64,000 nt of DNA from Desulfovibrio sp. (GTDB lineage Bacteria; Desulfobacterota; Desulfovibrionia; Desulfovibrionales; Desulfovibrionaceae): contig NZ_WASP01000008.1 of assembly GCF_009712225.1 (NCBI RefSeq), positions 1 to 64,000 on the forward strand, read 5' to 3'. Position numbers and translations under genes: made by a program. Below, in pieces: positions 1-8,075 of the stretch (positions are counted from its first letter, which is position 1; the number at the start of each line of letters is the position of its first letter). A model generated the notes under the pieces. The model made no database searches, was not told the origin of the DNA, and saw only the letters and a list, made by a program, of their open reading frames with translations.

Positions 1-157
1 AATCGCGAGGAGCGTTTATGCTCCCCTTTGCTTTTGAAGTCAACCACTTTTTTCCCGTTTCGCGAAACTTTTTGTTTCGCCGTGAGAAGCAGTCGTTTTC
101 TTCAATCGCGAGGAGCGTTTATGCTCCCCCTCGCCTCACAAGTCAACCACTTTTTTG
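1..157. repeat. Two-copy direct repeat with internal hairpin at the left edge
   Basis: A block of roughly 53 bases beginning AATCGCGAGGAGCG occurs at 1 and again at 104. The two copies share the hairpin GGAGC-GTTTAT-GCTCC (9-24 and 112-127) and the motif AAGTCAACCACTTTTTT. Between them lies a 12-base palindrome, GTTTCGCGAAAC (57-68). The first copy starts at the window edge, so more copies may lie to the left. The pattern is too irregular for a CRISPR array. It could be a REP/BIME-like element or the 3' region of an upstream gene. Confidence 0.6.
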
Positions 158-390
158 CATCCAGACCAAATCGCCCTGCGCAATGTGTCATTCCCGTGAC
201 GCGAGAAAAGCACTTTAAGCAAACACCCCTAGCGTGTCAACACAAAAACCAAAATTCATCAAATCTTCCCCGCAAAGCCCCAACAACCGCCAATTTCCGC
301 ACCCCACCCCACCCTTCCACCATAAAGCCACCCATCAATCAATAATGAAGCACCCACAGATGCCCCGAGGGCGAGCAGTATCCACAATAT
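158..390. other. Gene-free segment upstream of the arsR operator region
   Basis: No open frame here has a convincing ribosome-binding site or family similarity. The stretch is cytosine- and adenine-rich on the plus strand. It separates the edge repeats from the ArsR promoter. Confidence 0.4.
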
Positions 391-456
391 TTCGTTATCT
401 GGCGAATTGTGCTTGACTTGCCACCGCACTCGCCTTACATTTCGCCATATAACGAA
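391..456 (+). promoter_or_regulatory. arsR promoter flanked by two inverted ArsR-type operators
   Basis: A sigma70-like promoter TTGACT (413-418), 16-base spacer, TTACAT (435-440) is bracketed by two 16-base elements: TTCGTTATCTGGCGAA at 391-406 and TTCGCCATATAACGAA at 441-456. The second is the reverse complement of the first with one mismatch, and each is itself an imperfect palindrome. One element lies just upstream of the -35 and the other directly after the -10, where a bound repressor would block transcription. By position they are operators for the ArsR protein encoded at 494. This is inferred from position and symmetry. Confidence 0.75.
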
Positions 457-493
457 TTGAAAAAGACATCCACCTTCCTGAGGGGTTTTGTTT

Positions 494-922
494 ATGCTCA
501 CATATGTCTCAATAATTCGGGCTCTTGGAGATGAAAACCGCCTGCGGATACTCATGGCGTTGCGCCAACGCCCTCTGTGCGTTTGCGAGATAACCACGCT
601 TTTGGGCTTGGCAGCATCCACCACATCCAAGCATCTCTTTATATTGCGCCAGGCCAGACTGATCGAGAGCATCAAGAATGGACGCTGGGTTTACTACCGA
701 TTGCCCGCCAAACCAGTGGATTGCGTACGCGATGCGCTTGCGCTCACCATACGTGAGCTGGCCGGCTGCCCGCAGATATTGCAGGACGACGCTACCCTGC
801 CTGGCATTTCACATAACACGAACATCCATGAATTTTTCAAGCAAAAGCATATTCCCGTACCTGCCGACCAACCGGACGGCAGCGAGGAAGAAGCGGCAGC
901 ACAGCACGGCAACCAGCCGTAA
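494..922 (+). CDS. ArsR/SmtB-family metal(loid)-responsive repressor
   Basis: This 142-residue winged-helix repressor fits the ArsR/SmtB family, which leaves DNA when a metal or metalloid binds. The N-terminal part carries the ALGDENRLRIL helix typical of the family. A Cys-Val-Cys pair (about residues 29-31) sits where ArsR-type sensors bind As(III) or soft metals, followed by the recognition helix (STTSKHLFILRQARLI) and the wing (GRWVYYRL). The ATG at 494 is preferred over TTG at 488 because AGGGG lies 8 bases upstream. It precedes a metal-efflux ATPase by 16 bases, so it most likely controls both genes. The inducing metal cannot be named from sequence; the CxC motif resembles the arsenical class, while the neighbour suggests Zn/Cd/Pb. 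Confidence 0.88.
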   Translation: MLTYVSIIRALGDENRLRILMALRQRPLCVCEITTLLGLAASTTSKHLFILRQARLIESIKNGRWVYYRLPAKPVDCVRDALALTIRELAGCPQILQDDATLPGISHNTNIHEFFKQKHIPVPADQPDGSEEEAAAQHGNQP

Positions 923-938
923 TTTCAGGAGACTCTTA

Positions 939-3002
939 ATGGATTCCACCAAGCTTGCTCCCTTGCAGGCCACAGCCTGCTGCGCTTCATGCGGCCCCGT
1001 ACCCAGCAAAGGGCCATCTTGCGATCAAGACCACGGCTGCTCGTGTTGCACACCCACCCCAACCACTGACACTGCCGCAGATCAGGAATACAGCTGCGCC
1101 TGCTGCTCGAGCGATCACGACCACGAACACGGCCCGGAAGATCAAAGGCGCGAGCTGATTAAAATGGGCATCTCTGCCCTGCTGTTTGCCATCGGTATGG
1201 TTGCAGACGACAAGTTTGAAGCCTTCATGCCAAGCTGGCTCGTCATAGCCGTATTCTACGCCCTGCCATATATATTGTGTGGCTATGAGGTATTGCGCGT
1301 TGGCTTCAAGAGCATTTTGAAGGGCGACTTTTTTAATGAATTCACACTGATGGGCGGCGCGACCATAGCGGCCATAGCTCTGGGGCAACTGCCCGAGGCT
1401 GTAGGCGTGATGCTGTTTTACTGCGTGGGTGAATTTGTGCAGGAACGCGCCGCAGGGCGCTCGCGCCGCTCCATCAAAGCCCTGCTTGCGGCCCGGCCTA
1501 GTGTTGCCCATGAAATGCTGGCCGATGGCAGCACGCGCGACGTGGAACCGGAGGTTCTTGGCCCCGGCAGCCACATTCTAGTACGCCCAGGCGAAAAGAT
1601 TCCTCTGGATGGAGCTGTGCTTGAAGGCGAATCACAGGTTGATACCTCGCCCCTTACAGGCGAATCCGTACCTCAGCGCATAGCCCCCGGCAGCCGCGTG
1701 TTGGCCGGAACCATCAATCTTAACGCTGCGTTACGTGTGGAAGTTACCACGGCTTTTGCCGATTCATCCATTGCACGCATACTTGAGATGGTGGAAAACG
1801 CCGTGGCCCGCAAGGCTCCCACGGAGCGTTTCATCACCCGCATGGCCCGCTGGTACACCCCGGCCGTAACCGGCATCGCCCTGCTGGTGGCAGTGCTGCC
1901 GCCACTGTTTGGGCTTGGCCCCTTCTCGCAGTGGATATACCGCGCCCTGGTGCTGCTGGTTATTTCGTGCCCTTGCGCCCTGCTCATATCCATTCCGCTT
2001 GGCTACTTTGGCGGCATCGGTGCAGCCTCGCGACGGGGCATACTTATCAAGGGCGGCGCTGTGCTCGACAGCCTGCGCGACATCCGCGTGGCGGCTCTGG
2101 ACAAAACCGGAACCCTCACCGAAGGAGTGTTTGAAGTAAACGCCCTGCTGCCCGCCCCTGGCATTGCAGAGACAGACCTGCTGGCCGCAGCCGCTCTGGC
2201 AGAGAGCCGTTCAAATCACCCCATTGCGCGTTCCATCCTGCGTGCCGCGCACAACCATGGAATTATTACTGACGACGCATCCCTCACCAGTATGCAGGAA
2301 GTGCCCGGCATGGGCGTGGTAGCCGCCACAGCCGCAGCGGAGCTGTTGGCGGGCAACGCCGCCCTGCTGACAAGCCGTGGGCTTACCCCAATGGAGGTGA
2401 ACCTCCCCGGTAGCGTGGTACACGTTGCAAGGGATGGCAAGGTGCTGGGCGCGCTGGTGGTGGCCGACCGCCTCAAGCCGCAGTCGCCGCAGGCCATTGA
2501 AGACCTGCGCCATCTTGGCGTGCAACAGATTGTCATGCTCACGGGCGACCGGGAAGAACAGGCCCGCCCCGTGGCCCAACAGCTCAAGCTTGATTCGCTG
2601 CGCGCAGGCCTGCTGCCCGAAGACAAGGCCGGAGCCCTCGAAGCCCTTGGCCCGGTAAAGAATACCATCTTTGTGGGCGACGGCATCAACGATGCCCCGG
2701 TGCTGGCAACAGCCGGCGTGGGCGTGGCCATGGGCGGCCTGGGCGCAGAGGCGGCCATTGAGACAGCCGACGTGGTGATTCTGGACGACAACCCCGCCCG
2801 CCTGCCAGAGCTTTTGCGCATAGCACGCCGCACCCGAACCATCGTGTGGCAAAACATTGTCATGGCGCTGGGCATCAAGGGGCTGTTCATGGCCCTTGGC
2901 ATCGTGGGACTCTCCGGCCTGTGGGAAGCCGTATTTGCTGATGTGGGCGTGGCGCTGATGGCCGTGCTTAACGCTGCCCGCGCAGGCAAGATAGAAAACT
3001 AG
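939..3002 (+). CDS. cadA: P1B-type heavy-metal efflux ATPase (Zn/Cd/Pb type)
   Basis: This 687-residue inner-membrane pump would use ATP to expel soft divalent metals. The family signatures are present: TGES in the actuator domain, CPC in the transport helix (about residues 344-346), the phosphorylated DKTGTLT (Asp about 387), the HP dipeptide (SNHPIA), TGDR and GDGINDAP. The last helix carries ADVG, matching the Asp of the Zn/Cd/Pb subgroup. It lacks a standard CxxC metal-binding ferredoxin-fold domain; residues 1-65 instead hold ten cysteines (14, 15, 18, 28, 34, 36, 37, 53, 55, 56) and a DHDHEHG stretch. ATG 939 follows AGGAGA and removes an upstream overlap with arsR. Substrate (Zn, Cd or Pb) is inferred. 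Confidence 0.92.
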   Translation: MDSTKLAPLQATACCASCGPVPSKGPSCDQDHGCSCCTPTPTTDTAADQEYSCACCSSDHDHEHGPEDQRRELIKMGISALLFAIGMVADDKFEAFMPSWLVIAVFYALPYILCGYEVLRVGFKSILKGDFFNEFTLMGGATIAAIALGQLPEAVGVMLFYCVGEFVQERAAGRSRRSIKALLAARPSVAHEMLADGSTRDVEPEVLGPGSHILVRPGEKIPLDGAVLEGESQVDTSPLTGESVPQRIAPGSRVLAGTINLNAALRVEVTTAFADSSIARILEMVENAVARKAPTERFITRMARWYTPAVTGIALLVAVLPPLFGLGPFSQWIYRALVLLVISCPCALLISIPLGYFGGIGAASRRGILIKGGAVLDSLRDIRVAALDKTGTLTEGVFEVNALLPAPGIAETDLLAAAALAESRSNHPIARSILRAAHNHGIITDDASLTSMQEVPGMGVVAATAAAELLAGNAALLTSRGLTPMEVNLPGSVVHVARDGKVLGALVVADRLKPQSPQAIEDLRHLGVQQIVMLTGDREEQARPVAQQLKLDSLRAGLLPEDKAGALEALGPVKNTIFVGDGINDAPVLATAGVGVAMGGLGAEAAIETADVVILDDNPARLPELLRIARRTRTIVWQNIVMALGIKGLFMALGIVGLSGLWEAVFADVGVALMAVLNAARAGKIEN

Positions 3003-3006
3003 CCAG

Positions 3007-3050
3007 GAACAGCGGGGGAAGGAGCACTGGCTTCTTCCCCCGCTGTTCTT
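3007..3050 (+). terminator. Intrinsic terminator after the metal ATPase
   Basis: A perfect 14-base-pair stem (3007-3020 with 3035-3048) starts 4 bases after the ATPase stop and is followed by TTTATAT. Because the ACT-protein gene converges from the other side, it may work in both directions. Confidence 0.85.
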
Positions 3051-3087
3051 TATATGGATACGATTGCTGCCGGACAAAACAGCCGGA

Positions 3088-3465
3088 CTAACGCACCGGG
3101 TTCTCGATGCTGTAACCGCCCGCTTCAAGCGCTGTTTGGGCCAGATCAAGATTCTCGGCCTTTACAAGTATATAATCCGTATCAAAGGTGGAAACGGCAA
3201 AAATACTGATGCCCGCCTTTGCCAGCACTGTTGAAATACCCGCCATCACGCCGGTGAGGACAAAATCCATTTTTTCGGCCACTCGCAGGGCGCGCCAGCC
3301 GTCCTCTCGGGCAAGGGTGGCGTGGGGCACATCCACAGTCAGACACACCACCGAAATTTCGGCATCTGTCTTGCCCACAAAGAGCCACGGAATGTTAAAA
3401 TTGACGGCACGCAGGTTCTCGACCTTGCAAACGCTGAACTTTCCTTCAATTATTTGTAGCCGCAT
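3088..3465 (-). CDS. ACT-domain protein (CASTOR/ACT-like)
   Basis: The 125-residue product resembles small stand-alone ACT-domain proteins that bind amino acids or similar ligands. The C-terminal half (VLTGVMAGISTVLAKAGISIFAVSTFDTDYILV, split here by eye into helix and strand) is the typical ACT pattern of a small-molecule-binding fold. No catalytic domain is attached, so a regulatory or ligand-sensing role is likely, but the ligand is unknown. It lies 69 bases downstream of ruvB on the same strand and may be cotranscribed with ruvAB. Confidence 0.75.
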   Translation of the reverse strand: MRLQIIEGKFSVCKVENLRAVNFNIPWLFVGKTDAEISVVCLTVDVPHATLAREDGWRALRVAEKMDFVLTGVMAGISTVLAKAGISIFAVSTFDTDYILVKAENLDLAQTALEAGGYSIENPVR

Positions 3466-3534
3466 GCTTACTCCGTCTGTTTATGCCGTCAAGTTATCCC
3501 GTGCAGGGAAGTTTGGGCCGGAACGAGCATACAC

Positions 3535-4536
3535 CTAAGAAAGCAGCATTTTCAAGTGCCGGTAAGCCAGAGCCGTTGCCATGCGCCCCCGTGGAGTGCG
3601 TTTCAAAAAACCGCACTGTATGAGATAGGGCTCGTAAATATCCTCAATGGTACGCACTTCTTCCGAGCAGGCCACCGCCAGGGTTTTGATGCCCACTGGC
3701 CCGCCGTCGTAATGCTTGATGAGCACTTCCAGCAGCTTGCGGTCCATCTGGTCAAGACCCAGCTCATCCACATCCATGCGCTTCAGCGCAGCCGAGGCCT
3801 GGTCGCCAGTCACCATGCCGTCGCCGTGCACCAGCGCAAAGTCGCGCACACGGCGCAACAGCCGGTTGGCAATACGGGGCGTGCCGCGTGAACGACGGCC
3901 AATTTCCGCCGCGCCGTCGGTGGTCACCTCCACCCCAAGAATGCGCGCCGTGCGCTGCACCACGCGGGCCAGATCGTCGGGCGTGTAGTATTCAAGCCGC
4001 GCCACAATACCAAACCGGTCGCGCAGCGGCGAAGATATCAAGCCCATGCGAGTGGTGGCCCCCACAAGGGTAAAGGGCTCAAGATCAATCTTGACCGTGC
4101 GCGCCGCAGGCCCCTGCCCGATCACAAGATCAAGCTTGAAGTCTTCCATGGCTGGGTACAGCACTTCTTCCACGGCAATGGGCATGCGGTGGATTTCATC
4201 CACAAAAAGGATGTCGTGCCGGTTGAGATTGGTGAGGATGGCGGCAAGATCGCCGCTACGCTCAAGTACCGGCCCCGATGTGCACACAAGGTTGACGCCC
4301 AGCTCGGATGCCATGATCTGTGCCAGAGTGGTTTTTCCAAGACCGGGGTTGCCGTAAAAAAGGGTGTGATCGAGGGCCTTGCCTCGCTCTCGCGCTGCGC
4401 CAAGGTACACGCGCAGGTTGGCGCGCAACTCGTCCTGCCCGATAAAATCGTCAAGGCTGCGGGGGCGAACACTTTCGTCGATGCCCGTGCCGCAGTCTGT
4501 GGCGCAGGCAAAGTCCTGACTGGTGGAATCAGACAT
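3535..4536 (-). CDS. ruvB: Holliday junction branch-migration ATPase RuvB
   Basis: RuvB is the hexameric AAA+ motor that drives branch migration of Holliday junctions held by RuvA. The 333 residues match the usual family length. Visible motifs are Walker A GNPGLGKT, Walker B DEIHR, sensor 1 GATTR and the C-terminal winged-helix region beginning near [18 protein letters not shown]. The start overlaps the ruvA stop by one base (TGATG), showing translational coupling. ruvC is not in the window next to them. Confidence 0.97.
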   Translation of the reverse strand: MSDSTSQDFACATDCGTGIDESVRPRSLDDFIGQDELRANLRVYLGAARERGKALDHTLFYGNPGLGKTTLAQIMASELGVNLVCTSGPVLERSGDLAAILTNLNRHDILFVDEIHRMPIAVEEVLYPAMEDFKLDLVIGQGPAARTVKIDLEPFTLVGATTRMGLISSPLRDRFGIVARLEYYTPDDLARVVQRTARILGVEVTTDGAAEIGRRSRGTPRIANRLLRRVRDFALVHGDGMVTGDQASAALKRMDVDELGLDQMDRKLLEVLIKHYDGGPVGIKTLAVACSEEVRTIEDIYEPYLIQCGFLKRTPRGRMATALAYRHLKMLLS

Positions 4537-5147
4537 CAGGCCTTACCTCTGGCGAGCGCCTTGAGGGAGGCGCGCAGTGCACCGGTAACGTCAAGATCCG
4601 GCTCTTCGTGCAGCAGTTTTTTAACCAGCGGGGCGCACTCGTCCGGCTCGTAGCCAAGGTTGCCAAGGCCGTCGAGCACATCACGAAACACCGAACCGGG
4701 CCTCGTGCCAGAGCTCAGCACCGCAGCCTGCGGCACATCCTCGACCTTGAGCTTGTATTTGAGCTCCAGAAAAACGTGCTCGGCGGTTTTTTTGCCAATG
4801 CCCGAAACGCGGGTGAGGGCCAGCACGTCGTCTTCCAGCACCACACGGCGCAGGTCGTCGGGCCTGAAAATGGAAAGAATGCCCAAAGCAGTGCGCGCGC
4901 CTACCTTGGAGATGGAAACCAGCACCTCAAAGGTCTGTCGCTCTTCAAACGTGGCAAAGCCAAAAAGTTCCAGCGCGTCTTCACGCACGGCAAGACTTGT
5001 GTACAGAGCCAGGGGCTCCCCCCTGCCGGGCAGGGCGGCCAGCGTATGGGCAGGCAGGGCCACTTCGTAGCCCACGCCACCCTCGGTAACGATCAGGCAG
5101 GCATTGCCCCATATTTCGGCCAGTCGGCCTTCAAGATAGGCGATCAT
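4536..5147 (-). CDS. ruvA: Holliday junction DNA-binding subunit RuvA
   Basis: RuvA binds the four-way junction as a tetramer and loads RuvB. The 203-residue protein starts [12 protein letters not shown], the standard family N-terminus; a longer frame to 5189 is rejected because AAGGAA lies just upstream of ATG 5147. The OB-fold N-terminal domain is followed by helix-hairpin-helix motifs ([29 protein letters not shown]) and a C-terminal domain that contacts RuvB. It is coupled to ruvB by a one-base stop/start overlap. Confidence 0.96.
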   Translation of the reverse strand: MIAYLEGRLAEIWGNACLIVTEGGVGYEVALPAHTLAALPGRGEPLALYTSLAVREDALELFGFATFEERQTFEVLVSISKVGARTALGILSIFRPDDLRRVVLEDDVLALTRVSGIGKKTAEHVFLELKYKLKVEDVPQAAVLSSGTRPGSVFRDVLDGLGNLGYEPDECAPLVKKLLHEEPDLDVTGALRASLKALARGKA

Positions 5148-5272
5148 GGATTCCTTGCGAAAAGTAAAGGTTGCTAGCCCCAAAAGCATAAACTGCCCGG
5201 AAGCATAGACTGAAAGGCGGAGGGTTTCAAATGGCGCTTGCCATGCTACTCCCGGCAGGATTTTACAGAGGG

Positions 5273-6352
5273 CTAGCCGCCAATACCCACCATGTGCTTG
5301 TCGGCCACGGCTGCACCCTTTTTGCGGGCCTTGAGCAGATCGGCGCCAATGGGCTTGCCGGCGCAGGCCATACGCACAACGCGGGCCAGTTGGGCGTCGT
5401 CAAAGCGGGGGCTGCGCAGAATGCCGCGCAGGTGATACTCTCTGTCGTCAAAAAGACAGGTGCGCAGGTTGCCGTCGCTGGTGAGGCGCAACCTGTTGCA
5501 CGTGCCGCAGAAGTGACACGAAACAGCGGTAATGAACCCCAGCCGCCCCTTGCCGCCGCGCACGGCAAACATTTTGGCGGGGCCAGCCTCTGCGCTGCTG
5601 TCCTGCACAGGGTCAAGCTGCACGCGGCGCTCGGCCTCTGCCCGTATGTCTTCCGCCGACCAGAAGGTTTCCGGCCCCCAGAGCGTGCCGCTGCCCATGG
5701 GCATAAATTCGATAAAGCGCAGGTCCACGGGCATGGTGCGCACGGCATGGACAAAATCGTCCATCTGCCCGTCGTTGACCCCGCGCATGGCTACGGCATT
5801 AATCTTTACGCGAATGCCCGCCCGCAGCAGGCCGTCCAGCGAAGACAGCACCGCGGCCAGCATGTCGCGCCCGGTGACCCTGGCAAAGGTGTCGCGGTCA
5901 AAACTGTCGAGCGAAAGGTTTACGGCGCTCACACCCACCGAGCGCAGCAGGGGAATGTGCGGCTCAAGCAGGGTTCCGTTGGTGGTAAGGCGCAGATCAA
6001 GAGAGGGGTAACGCGAATGCAGCTGGTGCAAGAGTTCTTCACAGCCCTTGCGGGCAAAGGGTTCACCGCCGGTCAGCCGCACCTTTGAAACGCCCAGCGA
6101 GGCCATCATACCCACAAGGCGCACCATTTCCTCATACCGCAGCACCTTGGGGTGGGGTATGAACTTCTGGTTTATTTCGCTACGGCAGTAGGCGCAGCGC
6201 AGGTTGCAGCGATCTGTGACTGAAAGACGCAGGTAGCGTACTACGCGGCCATGCGCGTCACACAGCGGGCCGGAGCTTTCAACTGCCCGTAATTCATTGC
6301 CCGAAGCCGTACAGTTGCCAAGAGGGGCAAATGGATTTACACATGTTTGCAT
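5273..6352 (-). CDS. moaA: GTP 3',8-cyclase MoaA (molybdenum cofactor)
   Basis: MoaA is a radical SAM enzyme converting GTP to 3',8-cyclo-7,8-dihydro-GTP, the first step of molybdopterin synthesis. The N-terminal radical SAM motif is CNLRCAYC after the conserved RLSVTDR, and the SAM-binding GGEP follows. The C-terminal second cluster is represented by CHFCGTCNRLRLTSDG and a later Cys (TCLF). The C-terminal GG is the usual end. I chose ATG 6352 (359 residues), with AGGTG upstream; a frame extending to 6505 would overlap an opposite-strand gene. This start codon overlaps the divergent start at 6351 by two bases. Sulfate reducers need Mo/W cofactor for formate dehydrogenase, which fits. Confidence 0.95.
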   Translation of the reverse strand: MQTCVNPFAPLGNCTASGNELRAVESSGPLCDAHGRVVRYLRLSVTDRCNLRCAYCRSEINQKFIPHPKVLRYEEMVRLVGMMASLGVSKVRLTGGEPFARKGCEELLHQLHSRYPSLDLRLTTNGTLLEPHIPLLRSVGVSAVNLSLDSFDRDTFARVTGRDMLAAVLSSLDGLLRAGIRVKINAVAMRGVNDGQMDDFVHAVRTMPVDLRFIEFMPMGSGTLWGPETFWSAEDIRAEAERRVQLDPVQDSSAEAGPAKMFAVRGGKGRLGFITAVSCHFCGTCNRLRLTSDGNLRTCLFDDREYHLRGILRSPRFDDAQLARVVRMACAGKPIGADLLKARKKGAAVADKHMVGIGG

Positions 6353-6629
6353 GAAACACCTGCTATTCGGAGCCGCCCTGCTGGGCTGCCTTTGCATGAC
6401 CATACCCGCTCTGGCCTGGGACGGTTTTGATGCCGATTCCGCCGACCTTGTAGAAGTCATCCCCGACCGTGCTCCCTCCAAGGGCGACACAGTGGATGTG
6501 CGCAACTACGACAAGGATGCCACAGAAACCTGCCTGGTAGAATCTGTTGTCCGCAATGCCCGCACAGTGGAGCTTGTGGTACGTACGCCAGCCGGAGTAG
6601 CCCGCACCCTTGTAATGGAAGGCCGCTAG
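6351..6629 (+). CDS. Small exported protein, DUF5334-like
   Basis: The 92-residue product begins with a clear signal peptide (MKHLLFGAALLGCLCMTIPALA) and leaves about 70 mature residues for the periplasm. The mature part starts WDGFDADSADLVEV and contains a short beta-rich segment with DTVDVRNYD and VESVVRNARTVELVV. This resembles small secreted proteins of the DUF5334 kind seen in Desulfovibrio-like genomes; that assignment is from memory and only moderate. No enzyme motif is visible. Its ATG overlaps the divergent moaA start. Confidence 0.6.
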   Translation: MKHLLFGAALLGCLCMTIPALAWDGFDADSADLVEVIPDRAPSKGDTVDVRNYDKDATETCLVESVVRNARTVELVVRTPAGVARTLVMEGR

Positions 6630-6733
6630 CGGCGCTGCAAAAAGCCTTTTTTCTGCCGCTGCCTGTGCCCGCACCCGCGGCCTGCAAGCAAAGACAGCTG
6701 CGGCCTTTTAACCGCAGCCGTCCAGGCAAACTT

Positions 6734-7336
6734 CTAGTTCTCGTCCGATCCTGCCTCGTGGCCCGGCAAAAGAATGCTGGGGCTCTCGGCCTGTCCCTGC
6801 CCCTTTGGGCACTGGGCCTGCAAATGGCAGATCTCGCAGCCGCCCTTGAAGGGATAGTGGGTAACCACGGCATAGCGGCGCGTGAGCGTTCCGAACACCT
6901 CGCGGTATTCGATACCCAGAGAAGCCAGCGCTTCGCGCAGGGTTTCGGTGGGGCGCGGTGAAGGCGCACAGCCCGCTTCTTCCACCTGCGGCAGGGCTTC
7001 CTGCACGGCGGCCATGCACATGAACTGGGCAAGGTTGTTGATCATGAAACCGTCAGAGGCAGATTTGCCCCAGGCTTCGTCAACCTGATTTTCCACTGTT
7101 TCCGGCAGCCATACCACCAGATACGAAATTTTTCCCGCCACAATCTCGCTCACGTTCAACTGCGGCAGCCACTCGCCCCATAGGCCCACAAGGCGCTCAA
7201 GAACAGCACCGCCGAGGCGTGTTTCCTTGCTCATGGACATGAAGGCTTCAAGATCAAAATAGGGCTGCATTTCATGCTGCCGGATTTCATACGCTTTGCT
7301 GCTTGCCTCGCTCACTTGCTCTCCTTGGGTGCTCAT
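6734..7336 (-). CDS. Uncharacterised protein with C-terminal Cys motif
   Basis: I do not recognise this 200-residue protein. It has no signal peptide or membrane helix. The middle part is helical and acidic. Near the C-terminus it carries GGCEICHLQAQCPKG, a C-x2-C-x5-C pattern that could bind a metal or iron-sulfur cluster, followed by a disordered tail. The N-terminal half (YFDLEAFMSMSKETRLGG, about residue 25-45) shows no known domain to me. ATG 7336 is chosen over 7426 because it avoids an improbable Arg/Ser-rich extension; its ribosome-binding site is weak. It stands alone, divergent from the next gene. Confidence 0.65.
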   Translation of the reverse strand: MSTQGEQVSEASSKAYEIRQHEMQPYFDLEAFMSMSKETRLGGAVLERLVGLWGEWLPQLNVSEIVAGKISYLVVWLPETVENQVDEAWGKSASDGFMINNLAQFMCMAAVQEALPQVEEAGCAPSPRPTETLREALASLGIEYREVFGTLTRRYAVVTHYPFKGGCEICHLQAQCPKGQGQAESPSILLPGHEAGSDEN

Positions 7337-7692
7337 TGCCTGATTTGCCCATGCGCTGCCGCGCCTGGCCGTGCTTATGAGCCGCACCTGATATTCTATC
7401 CATGCAATGGGCATCGTCAAGGGCATGTTTGCCGCGACAAGGCTGGTACATGACCGCCAGAACGGGGCCGCATGAGCATTTTACGCGCTACAGACCGTTT
7501 TTGAACCTTTTTATGCCGCCTTGCTCCGGGGTTAGGCCGTGCCGTATTACGCCGCCTTCTGCGATCACACAGCCGCCTTTACTTGGCAGGGGCTCTTTTT
7601 TATCATATGCAATTGCCGCACAACTGATGTAGCTGCAAACGGGGCCTCAGCCTGCGGTCTGGCCCCGATACCACACACCACAAGGATGCCGC
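7337..7692. promoter_or_regulatory. Divergent intergenic region with plus-strand promoter and leader hairpin
   Basis: This 356-base gap separates two divergent genes. For the plus strand, TTTACT (7578-7583), a 17-base spacer and TATCAT (7601-7606) form a plausible sigma70 promoter. The leader then holds a 7-bp hairpin CGGGGCC/GGCCCCG (7640-7646 and 7661-7667) before AAGGA and the ATG at 7693. I see no gene in it. Confidence 0.45.
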
Positions 7693-8067
7693 ATGAACAA
7701 GCCCAGTGACCACCCCGCAAAGATCCGCTATAAATATCAGATGGATGAAAGCGCAAGACTGCAAACAGCCCACGGTGTTTGGGGCGGTATAAACCCGCAG
7801 GGCGAGATTGAAATGAATTTTTATCACGAAAGTGACGCCCTGCCCGCTTTTTCTGAGCAACTGGTGGCCCCCGACGGCTCCATCGGCCACGAGATGACCC
7901 CCGGCGACATGGACGCGCGCGAAGTAAACCGCTGCATCCACAGCCGCATACTGCTCAACTACCACACGGCCCGCGCCGTGCTCGACTGGCTTGAAGACCG
8001 CGTGGCCGCCCTTGAAGAAGAAAGCGCGTCAGGCATGTACGACGCAGACCTGGACATAGAGCAGTAA
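7693..8067 (+). CDS. Conserved hypothetical protein upstream of miaB
   Basis: This 124-residue cytoplasmic protein has no motif I can assign firmly. It begins with a basic patch, has a central beta-rich part (HGVWGGINPQGEIEMNFY) and ends in a helix (TARAVLDWLEDRVAALEEE). The arrangement is reminiscent of DUF3467-like proteins, but this is a guess. AAGGA lies 7 bases before the ATG. It ends 8 bases before miaB, so the two are probably one transcript. Confidence 0.7.
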   Translation: MNKPSDHPAKIRYKYQMDESARLQTAHGVWGGINPQGEIEMNFYHESDALPAFSEQLVAPDGSIGHEMTPGDMDAREVNRCIHSRILLNYHTARAVLDWLEDRVAALEEESASGMYDADLDIEQ

Positions 8068-8075
8068 CAACCATC

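Noticed and set aside
1-157. CRISPR array at the left edge
   Set aside because: Only two repeat copies, uneven spacing and no spacer-like unique sequences of regular length; no cas genes.
5231-6088. A 285-codon plus-strand frame opposite moaA
   Set aside because: Antisense to the radical SAM core of moaA; His/Gly/Ala-rich and without a domain.
6353-6505. Extension of moaA to a start at 6505
   Set aside because: It would overlap the exported protein gene entirely at its 5' end and the added 51 residues lack MoaA similarity.
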